Assembly (NCBI GenBank): GCA_002793115.1 | Contig: PFPP01000043.1 | Location: 1-18,116 of the forward strand | From: Candidatus Kaiserbacteria bacterium CG_4_10_14_0_2_um_filter_50_16 | GTDB taxonomy: Bacteria > Patescibacteriota > Minisyncoccia > Phycocordibacterales > Phycocordibacteraceae | DNA length: 18,116 bases | Direction: 5' to 3' | The notes under the pieces: generated by a model | The model's input: only the letters and a program-made list of their open reading frames with translations | What the model was told of the DNA's origin: nothing | Databases searched by the model: none | Position numbers and translations under genes: made by a program | Shown here: one piece after another, positions 7,775-13,873 of the stretch | How the letters are laid out: every line of letters begins with the position of its first letter | How positions within the stretch are numbered: the stretch's first letter is position 1

Positions 7775-8110
7775 ATGACTATAGCAGACGCGCGTAAAAA
7801 ATGCAAAAGTCTCATCGCTCGGATACCGCGGGACGTGCTTAGTATCGCTATCCTCATACTCGCTTCATCTTTCAGTTTCGGACTCGGTTATCTCGCGGGG
7901 CAGGAACACCATTTCTCTACCTCTACTACTCTGCAGAAGGAGGTGCAGGGAACGGGACAAGTCGTCGCCTCGAAAAATGGGACAAAATATTATCTGTCGG
8001 GCTGTGCGGGGGCGGATCGCATCTCCGATGCAAACAAGGTGTGGTTTGCCTCTCCCGCGGCCGCAGCGGCCGCGGGATATACGCCTGCGGCAAATTGTGA
8101 GGGTATCTAA
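7775..8110 (+). CDS. Membrane-anchored protein with an Ada-like metal-binding fold
   Basis: 111 residues. A basic start (MTIADARKKCK), one membrane helix (about 20-41), a Ser/Thr linker, then a compact domain from about residue 61: GQVVASKNGTKYY, a Cys (C77), RISDANKVWFAS, an alanine run, GYTPAANC (C108). This arrangement (Lys-Tyr-Tyr, Cys, Arg-Ile, Asn, Phe, Ala-Gly-Tyr, Cys) resembles the N-terminal metal-binding domain of Ada, but only two of the cysteines expected for a zinc site are present. Topology from the positive-inside rule places the domain outside the cell, so a DNA-repair role is unlikely; function unknown. The 7775 start is chosen because the 7745 ATG is upstream of the promoter. 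A 25-bp palindrome encodes the alanine run. Confidence 0.75.
   Translation: MTIADARKKCKSLIARIPRDVLSIAILILASSFSFGLGYLAGQEHHFSTSTTLQKEVQGTGQVVASKNGTKYYLSGCAGADRISDANKVWFASPAAAAAAGYTPAANCEGI
8053..8077. repeat. 25-bp perfect GC-rich palindrome inside the Ada-like gene
   Basis: Arms TCCCGCGGCCGC and GCGGCCGCGGGA flank a single A. It encodes the alanine run of the protein. In mRNA it would form a very stable 12-bp stem only about 40 nt before the stop codon and 60 nt before the next gene. Confidence 0.7.
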
Positions 8111-8117
8111 CCGGCGA

Positions 8118-8132
8118 TGGTATACTATTATC
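8118..8132 (+). promoter_or_regulatory. Candidate leaderless promoter of the LOG-family gene
   Basis: TGG-TATACT (8118-8126), the best extended -10 in the window, followed by 6 nt and ATG at 8133. A TTGTGA at 8095-8100 is too far (20 bp) to be a good -35. Confidence 0.55.
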
Positions 8133-8864
8133 ATGGCGAATGAAGACGCAACGGCCGAACGGCTCGCACGGGCGGTTCAAGAAGGGCAAAGAACGATGCC
8201 CGATGACCGGCCGTTCTTGGTTTGCAAGCCGAACAAGATAGAATCGTGGCGCATTTTTAAGATCATGTCAGAATTTATCGAAGGGTTTGATATTATCCGT
8301 CGCTATACCCTCGCGGTTTCTTTTTTCGGTAGTGCACGGAAATCTCTTGAAGAGGATGTGTATGCGCATACCGAAGAGCTGGCGAAACGGCTTGCAAAAA
8401 AAGGCTTCACAGTGATTACCGGCGGCAGTTCTGGAATTATGGAAGCGGCGAATAAAGGCGCTTTCGAGGTCGGAGGCACATCAGTCGGGCTTAATATTGA
8501 TTTACCTGAAGCGCAAACGTACAATCCGTACGTAACCGAAAAATTCAGTTTCGATCACTTTTTCGTACGGAAAGTGATGCTTACATACGCCTCCGAGGTG
8601 TGTGTCTATTTCCCGGGCGGGTTCGGAACACTCGATGAATTTTTCGAGATCGTCACTCTCGTGCAGACCAAGAAGATTCGCAAAGTACCAATCGTCCTTT
8701 TTGGCAAGGCATATTGGGAACCACTACTCGCCTTCATCAAAAAAACGCTCTATGAGGGGTATGCGACCATTGGCGAGGAAGATATGGCGCTCTATACACT
8801 CGTTGATTCGGTTGATGAGGCATACGACTACATCGTCGCGAACGTCTCCCATTCTTGTGTATGA
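8133..8864 (+). CDS. LOG-family (TIGR00730) nucleotide phosphoribohydrolase-like protein
   Basis: 243 residues with the Rossmann-like LOG fold once mislabelled lysine decarboxylase. Signatures: FFGSAR (64-69), TGGSSGIMEAANKGAF (96-111), an RK pair (146-147) and PGGFGTLDE (161-169), the PGGxGTxxE nucleotide and catalytic motif. Characterised members cut the N-glycosidic bond of nucleoside 5'-monophosphates, either releasing cytokinins or acting in purine salvage; which applies here cannot be told. In a bacterium with poor biosynthesis, salvage is the more natural guess. The ATG at 8133 directly follows an extended -10, while the upstream in-frame region reads through the preceding gene and is discarded. 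An N-terminal 50-residue helical extension precedes the core. Confidence 0.88.
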   Translation: MANEDATAERLARAVQEGQRTMPDDRPFLVCKPNKIESWRIFKIMSEFIEGFDIIRRYTLAVSFFGSARKSLEEDVYAHTEELAKRLAKKGFTVITGGSSGIMEAANKGAFEVGGTSVGLNIDLPEAQTYNPYVTEKFSFDHFFVRKVMLTYASEVCVYFPGGFGTLDEFFEIVTLVQTKKIRKVPIVLFGKAYWEPLLAFIKKTLYEGYATIGEEDMALYTLVDSVDEAYDYIVANVSHSCV

Positions 8865-8931
8865 GTCTCGACTATAGCCAGAAGCGGCTTCTCGGTTTTG
8901 CACTTCATAAAAAGGGGAGAGGGAATCAAAA

Positions 8932-8947
8932 TGGTATCCTATCTTCT
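8932..8947 (+). promoter_or_regulatory. Candidate leaderless promoter of the 37-codon ORF
   Basis: TGG-TATCCT (8932-8940) followed by 7 nt and ATG at 8948, the same design as the other single-gene starts in this window. Confidence 0.4.
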
Positions 8948-9061
8948 ATGAAAAAGAAAAAGAACTGGAAGGCAAATCTGGAGATATACGCATTTTGGAC
9001 AGGTTTTCTGAGCACTATCATTAGTCTTCTGCAAGTTATCGTTATTACGCTCAAAAAATAG
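8948..9061 (+). CDS. Small single-pass membrane protein, unknown function
   Basis: A 37-residue ORF: MKKKKNWKANLEIYA then a hydrophobic stretch of about 22 residues (FWTGFLSTIISLLQVIVITL) and KK at the end. The basic head and single helix are typical of small inner-membrane proteins or toxin-like peptides. It sits alone in the AT-rich interval between the LOG gene and the M23 peptidase gene. Support for it being real is the matching promoter 7 nt upstream and the sensible topology; against it is the short length. The frame stays open upstream to 8855 but that part overlaps the LOG stop and looks non-coding. The flanks 8865-8931 and 9062-9143 hold nothing else I can name apart from a weak hairpin at 9083-9095. 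Confidence 0.45.
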   Translation: MKKKKNWKANLEIYAFWTGFLSTIISLLQVIVITLKK

Positions 9062-9143
9062 ATAATCAGGAAAATAGGGAATGGAGCAGAGCTCCTTACA
9101 TAATGTTCGCACAATATATCTTTTGCGTAAAACAATCTTAGAC

Positions 9144-10505
9144 TTAGAGATATGACAGCGGGTTGAGATACGCGTCGAGCGACGCCACCGGCATGGTCGC
9201 GTTCTCACAACGCGTCCCGGAAACGCCTTTAAATTCTCCCGGGGTCATAATTTTTGTACCTTCAGTCGCGTACACACCGAAGTGAAGGTGCGGTCCGGTC
9301 GCATACCCGGTCCTGCCGGAAAGACCAATGATCTGGTTCGTAGAAACTTTTTTGCCTTTGGACACATCGATTTCGGAGAGATGCGCATACATGGTATTCA
9401 GTCCGTTGTAGTGCTGGATCATGACCCATTTCCCGAAAGAAAGGCATTGATTCCCTTTTGAATCATGAGCGAGATCAGTGTTTCCAGTAGCGAGTACGAT
9501 GCCGGAGAGCGCCGCTTGCACGGGTGTGCCATCCAGTGCTCCGATGTCGATTGCGCTGTGTCCCCCACCGTTGTATATCTGCGGGTTAGCAGTCGCAAAC
9601 GGCGTATTGCCGAAATACTGGGTAATGCAGAAAAGATTCCCGAACACGCTTTTCCGTTGGGTGCAGTTGAGCATAAACGCATTTGAAAACGGCCACGAAA
9701 GGACACCTGAACCGACTTTCGGCAAGAGATTCGGGTGTACGATGAGATTCAACTGGCTTTGGAGATTGACCAGTTCCTGCTCAAAAGCTTTTTCAGCAGC
9801 TTGTTTCTGCGCGAGGAGTTTCTGATAATTTGACTCCTGATTTTTCGTATCGGAAAGCAGTTTCTGTTGTGTTTTCTTGTTAGTATCGACGGAACGTTTC
9901 TGGAACGTGAGGTTATTCTGGAGCGACACCAACTGTATTTTTTGCGCAGAAATCTTATCGCGATTCGTCGCGAGCTCCGTGCGCGCCGCGCGCACGTCGA
10001 TAACATCATTTGAGAGCGCCCGATTGAATAATGCGGTCTGATCGGCTATCCGCCACGCGTCGCCAAGCGAATTCGCGGATATGAGGGAGGCCAGAAGCGG
10101 CACCTCTTCGTTTTCTGCGATACTGCGGAGTGCTTTTGCGATTGCGCTCTGATCTGCCGCGATAACCGCCTCTTTGTCGACGATAGAGAGTGTGAGTTTC
10201 CGTATCTGCAGATTTGCGGAAGCGATCTTGTTCTGTGTCGCCTTGATCTGCGTTGCGAGCTGTTTTTGCGAAAGGGTGAGGGAATCGATAGCCGATTGTA
10301 GCGTATTTTTCTTCGAGCCGATTGCATCGAGCTGCTTTTGATATGCGGTGATTTCGGTCTTGAGAGCTTCGAGCTGTTGATTGTTCGAGTTGATTTGGGC
10401 TTGAATGTCCGATGCCGCGTCAGCAAATGCGATTCGCGGAGTTCCGAGAGCGAGTACCGAAACGAATATGAAAAAGGAAAAAAGAAAAAACCCGACGCGC
10501 ATCAT
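9144..10505 (-). CDS. Secreted coiled-coil M23 (LytM) peptidase, EnvC/PcsB-like
   Basis: 453 residues. A signal peptide (about 1-29, ending AFADA) leads to a long coiled-coil (about 30-255, rich in Gln, Lys and Leu heptads) and a C-terminal LytM domain. All catalytic positions are present: H316 and D320 (GHSAID), H375 (MYAHLSE) and H406/H408 (GPHLHFG), so unlike E. coli EnvC it should be an active zinc endopeptidase cutting peptidoglycan cross-links. The domain has four cysteines (C281, C293, C354, C433) that could form two disulfides outside the cell. Coiled-coil plus M23 proteins commonly answer to FtsEX at the septum; FtsEX is not in this window. It overlaps gltX by 4 bp (ATGA) and ends the murG-gltX-M23 unit. 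Confidence 0.9.
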   Translation of the reverse strand: MMRVGFFLFSFFIFVSVLALGTPRIAFADAASDIQAQINSNNQQLEALKTEITAYQKQLDAIGSKKNTLQSAIDSLTLSQKQLATQIKATQNKIASANLQIRKLTLSIVDKEAVIAADQSAIAKALRSIAENEEVPLLASLISANSLGDAWRIADQTALFNRALSNDVIDVRAARTELATNRDKISAQKIQLVSLQNNLTFQKRSVDTNKKTQQKLLSDTKNQESNYQKLLAQKQAAEKAFEQELVNLQSQLNLIVHPNLLPKVGSGVLSWPFSNAFMLNCTQRKSVFGNLFCITQYFGNTPFATANPQIYNGGGHSAIDIGALDGTPVQAALSGIVLATGNTDLAHDSKGNQCLSFGKWVMIQHYNGLNTMYAHLSEIDVSKGKKVSTNQIIGLSGRTGYATGPHLHFGVYATEGTKIMTPGEFKGVSGTRCENATMPVASLDAYLNPLSYL

Positions 10506-11833
10506 TCTTCGAGTATAGCAACAGCCACCTGTATGCGCGAAATAGTTTCTTCTTTCCCAAGGATTGAAATGAGAGTAAAAGGATCAGGAGAACGTTCCTG
10601 CCCAGAGAGCGTATAACGCAGGGGCCAGAGGACTGCGCCGCGGCCTCCCTTCCCTTTTGCCTCCTCGGCATCGGCAAATGGCAGAAGCGTATCCTTGACC
10701 GTCTCGGCGGAAACGTCTTCAGGAAGTGATTTTATGGGCTCCAGAAGGCCCTGTAGGGCCATTAGTGCTATACCGGGACGCCCCGAAAGCTCCTTCGCGA
10801 GGAGCTGGCCGTGATCGAGAATCGGCTTCTCAAAAAGACAAGAGAGTTCGTCTGAGAGCATGTCTCGCGCCTCTTGGAATGTGTGTGTACGCTCTTGGAG
10901 AAGCGGCACGGCTTTCTGAAGTTTTTCGGTGTCGTGTGTTGAAAGATTACCGCGCGCAATGAAAGTATCGACGGGCAGTGCGCGCATCCAATGTTGATTC
11001 ACTGAAAGAAGTTTTACTTCATCGAAGATGGCACTTCCCTTCTGCACACGAGAAAGATCGAATGATTCGATAAGTTCATTTTGCGAAAGATATTCGCGGT
11101 CGTCGCCGGGATTCCAACCGAGGAATGCAAGGTAATTCAGCAGTGCTTCGGGCAGTATACCGAGATCGCGATAGTCAGTCAGCGCCTTCGCTCCCATTCG
11201 TTTCGAAAGTTTTTTGCGGTTGGTGTCGAAGATGAGCGGCAAATGCGCATACAGAGGCACATGGAAACCGAGTGCGCGTTGGATGAGCATCTGGCGCGCG
11301 GTATTTGAAATATGATCTCCGCCGCGTATCACATGCGTCACATGCTCATCCGCATCATCTACTACGACAGCAAAATGAAAGACCGGTTCATCATACGAGC
11401 GGGCGATGATAAAATCTCCGAGATCGCCCACGTCGGTTGCAATTTCGCCGCGGATAACATCGGAAAAGGAAACGGTACCGCCAGGATTCTTAAAGCGAAT
11501 GACTTCTTCCCGATCACCTGGTCCTTGCGGTATTTCTTTTGAAACGTACGCTGTGCCGTTGGCAACGAGTTTTTCGAGCAGTTCACGATGCCGCTTTCGG
11601 TGTTCGCTCTGCCGGTATGTCGCATCGGCCGGCAGATGAAGCCACGCGAGTGTTTCGTGAATGTTCGCCTCGTACTCCAGTTTCGAACGCGCCGCGTCCG
11701 TATCCTCTATGCGCACGATAAACGATCCGCCCGTGTGGCGCGCAAAAAGGTATGCGAATACAGCGGTACGATAATTGCCGGCGTGGAGGTAGCCGGTCGG
11801 CGAGGGTGCGAAACGGGTGACAACGTGGCTCAT
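10502..11833 (-). CDS. gltX: Glutamyl-tRNA synthetase (short form)
   Basis: Class I synthetase, 443 residues. HIGH motif HAGN (17-20) in APSPTGYLHAGN, VVVDD (157-160 region), HISNTARQ (174-181) and KLSKR (208-212) fix the identity. Between the GTAYVSKE segment (93-100) and VIRFKNPG (111-118) it lacks roughly 30-40 residues found in long bacterial forms, removing the region that carries the Cys zinc site in E. coli. The nearly invariant Glu of the RGEDH motif is Gly here (RGGDH, G172). The C-terminal anticodon-binding helical domain is present (FADAEEAKGKGGRGAVLWPLR). It overlaps murG upstream and M23 downstream, both by ATGA, so the three should be translated as one coupled unit. Whether it also charges tRNA-Gln depends on a GatCAB elsewhere. 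Confidence 0.94.
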   Translation of the reverse strand: MSHVVTRFAPSPTGYLHAGNYRTAVFAYLFARHTGGSFIVRIEDTDAARSKLEYEANIHETLAWLHLPADATYRQSEHRKRHRELLEKLVANGTAYVSKEIPQGPGDREEVIRFKNPGGTVSFSDVIRGEIATDVGDLGDFIIARSYDEPVFHFAVVVDDADEHVTHVIRGGDHISNTARQMLIQRALGFHVPLYAHLPLIFDTNRKKLSKRMGAKALTDYRDLGILPEALLNYLAFLGWNPGDDREYLSQNELIESFDLSRVQKGSAIFDEVKLLSVNQHWMRALPVDTFIARGNLSTHDTEKLQKAVPLLQERTHTFQEARDMLSDELSCLFEKPILDHGQLLAKELSGRPGIALMALQGLLEPIKSLPEDVSAETVKDTLLPFADAEEAKGKGGRGAVLWPLRYTLSGQERSPDPFTLISILGKEETISRIQVAVAILEE

Positions 11834-12969
11834 GATTCGTGCGAAAGAGCAATTGCGAATATCTCGCCGGCGAGGATGTTCGCTGCGTCTGGATCGGCAA
11901 ATCCAGCAGAACTGGCGACCATGCGTTTGCTCAATTCGGGATCGTGCAGGATCCGCTGTATCTCGGAGATAAGGAGGTGCGGTGCTAGGTTCTCATCTTC
12001 GATGACAACTGCGGCCCCTGTTCGGGCATATGTATAGGCATTGGTGCGCTGGTCATGGCTCACTGACTCGGGAATCGGAATGAGAATCGCCGGTTTCCTC
12101 CAAACGCCGATCTCGGCGATGGCATTCGCGCCTGCGCGTGAGACGACGATATCTGCGATCCCGGCCGCTCTCTGAAGCGACACATCAGAAAGATAGTCGA
12201 TGGGGTGGTATCGAGAAGCGCGCGGTTCGTTCCCGAGTACTACCTGTGCGACCGCCTGTACATTTTTAATATGCGCTCGGCCAGTCTGATGGATGATATT
12301 GGCGAACGAAACCAGATCCTTCAGAGACGAGAGGACGACTTCATTTATGTTTGTCGCACCTTGCGAGCCGCCGATGATAAAGACTGTCGGTATTCCTATT
12401 TCGAGTCCGAGATACTGACGGGCGCCTTCGGTTTCTACCCGCATGAGCGCTTTTCGGATCGGAATGCCGGTGCGGGCGATCTTATGTTGTACATCCTTAG
12501 GGAAATAATTCGCCGCGCCTTCGAAAGATGTGGCGATGTTCACCGCGAATTTCGCGGCGAACAGATTAGCGCGCCCGGGCTTCGCATCTGACTCGTGAAT
12601 GACGACGGGAATGCGCAGGAGGCGAGCGGCGAGCACCGTCGGCACACTACCATACCCGCCCTTGCTCATCACGACATCAGGGTACAGACGAAAGAGAGTA
12701 AAGAGAGCCGATACTATTCCAGCCAAGGTAACAAACGCATCAGTGATATTCCGGAGCGAGGCATAGCGGCGCATCTTCCCCGCTGGAATATGGACATAGG
12801 CGATGCCATTTTCAAAAAGTGCTTCCTGGTCGAATGCGTTCGGCGCGAAATAATAAAGCGCTGGTGCGACAAGGTGTTCTTCACGCACAAGATCGCTGAT
12901 CGCCTCGGCAATGGCGATAATCGGATAAAAATGCCCTCCCGTTCCTCCGCCTGTGAATACTATTGTCAT
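11830..12969 (-). CDS. murG: UDP-GlcNAc:lipid I N-acetylglucosaminyltransferase MurG
   Basis: Peripheral membrane glycosyltransferase (GT28) that turns lipid I into lipid II; 379 residues from the ATG at 12969. Signatures: glycine loop GGGTGGHFYP (7-16), KGGYGSVP (103-110), HESDAKPGRAN (125-135, usual Asn replaced by Asp), GGSQGA (200-205), SRAGANAIAE (277-286, with the UDP-contacting Glu) and PIPESVSHDQRTNA (298-311). An in-frame ATG at 12990 adds seven residues but sits upstream of the -10, and MurG normally begins two or three residues before the glycine loop strand, so 12969 is preferred. It starts a new transcript after a terminator, leading gltX and the M23 gene; in most bacteria it follows ftsW directly. 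Confidence 0.95.
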   Translation of the reverse strand: MTIVFTGGGTGGHFYPIIAIAEAISDLVREEHLVAPALYYFAPNAFDQEALFENGIAYVHIPAGKMRRYASLRNITDAFVTLAGIVSALFTLFRLYPDVVMSKGGYGSVPTVLAARLLRIPVVIHESDAKPGRANLFAAKFAVNIATSFEGAANYFPKDVQHKIARTGIPIRKALMRVETEGARQYLGLEIGIPTVFIIGGSQGATNINEVVLSSLKDLVSFANIIHQTGRAHIKNVQAVAQVVLGNEPRASRYHPIDYLSDVSLQRAAGIADIVVSRAGANAIAEIGVWRKPAILIPIPESVSHDQRTNAYTYARTGAAVVIEDENLAPHLLISEIQRILHDPELSKRMVASSAGFADPDAANILAGEIFAIALSHES

Positions 12970-12987
12970 AATAGTGACAGTATACCG
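12970..12987 (-). promoter_or_regulatory. Candidate promoter of murG-gltX-M23
   Basis: On minus, TATACT (12984 to 12979) preceded by CGG, followed by 9 nt and the murG ATG, giving a leader of about 0-2 nt. It lies just past the terminator T-run, so a fresh promoter is needed here. Confidence 0.5.
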
Positions 12988-13000
12988 CACCTAATTTGTA

Positions 13001-13032
13001 TAAAAAACCGCCACAATTGAAACGTGGCGGTT
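13001..13032 (-). terminator. Rho-independent terminator after the hypothetical gene
   Basis: A perfect 9-bp stem, AACCGCCAC (13024-13032 complement) with GTGGCGGTT (13006-13014 complement) on minus, 9-nt loop, followed by TTTTTTA. The T-run is on the minus side only, so it ends the scpA-to-hypothetical transcript. It is the only convincing terminator in the window. Confidence 0.85.
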
Positions 13033-13120
13033 AAAAGAACATAAAGCATGTTATTTCATCATGTGGAAGTACATGCTATTCTTGCCATTCCAGCGAGTTT
13101 AGCGAGACCACAGAGTAGAG

Positions 13121-13873
13121 TCAGTTGCTGATCGGGTCCATATCCACGTTGTGGCAATCGAGCTCCATCGGTCCCGAGGCTTCATGCAAGCTCTTACTCG
13201 TGCCATCTACATATAAACCGCAAGAATCGCCTGGAATACCAACAATGAGTTGGCCTTTTTCATAAACACAAGATTCGAATCGACTAAATCGTCGACGTCT
13301 CGGAAACATATGCAGATAGGCGTTCTTGATTGCTGCATTTACTTCTGGCAGCTCTTGCCCCGAAAGTGAGCGAACGTAATCGCCGAACGCCCTTGAAAGA
13401 GTCGCTCCGATGGGAGCATTCCCACTCGCGAAAAACGTCTGTAACGACAAAAGTTGTTTTCGTTTTGTGTCGATCCCGATGAGCAACTTCTTATCAGGTT
13501 TATTCAAGACGAACCCGAGAACATGAAGTGTTGCGGCAATACGGTTAATGACATTCCATTCTATAACTGTTTTCCTGCCGGTTCCCATACAATGAAAACA
13601 TTCAATGCCATCAACCTCGCGCTTACCGCCACAATCCTCGCATTCACCGATGTCTTTTTCCAATCGCGGAATCGCAATTGAATACTCGATGAACCTGTGC
13701 CTCTCATCACTACTCGCCCGTTGCCGATGTGGCTCAAGTATTCCTCCAAAGCCCCATGGTTTGTCTACATCGAGAAGAAAGTCCACCTCGATACCGCATT
13801 CCTGTAGACCCTTTTTCAAATCATTATTTAGAGAGAATTGCGATGAGCAGCGACGTTGAGGATGAGGCCGCAC
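13121..13873 (-). pseudogene. Unrecognised zinc-finger protein, frameshifted near its 3' end
   Basis: An open frame of 250 codons of unknown function. Residues about 77-98 hold a DnaJ-like zinc finger: CEDCGG then CFHCMGTG (two CxxC pairs, one followed by MGTG). The rest is mixed alpha/beta with conserved-looking segments GIEVDFLLDVDKPWGFGG and GIPGDSCGLYVDGTS. The frame ends NVDMDPISN, but the next frame continues from the same point as GPDQQLTLLCGLAKLAGM and on to a TGA at 13059-13061, which looks like the true C-terminus; one base seems lost near 13137-13146. The GTG start at 13873 overlaps ftsW by 46 bp; a TTG at 13819, just past the ftsW stop, is a likelier start. It interrupts the usual ftsW-murG order and is followed by a terminator. 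It may be a decayed gene or a sequencing error in an intact one. Confidence 0.6.

Noticed and set aside
9083..9095. GGAGC-AGA-GCTCC hairpin as a terminator of the M23 gene
   Set aside because: The stem is only 5 bp and is followed on minus by ATTCCC rather than a T-run.
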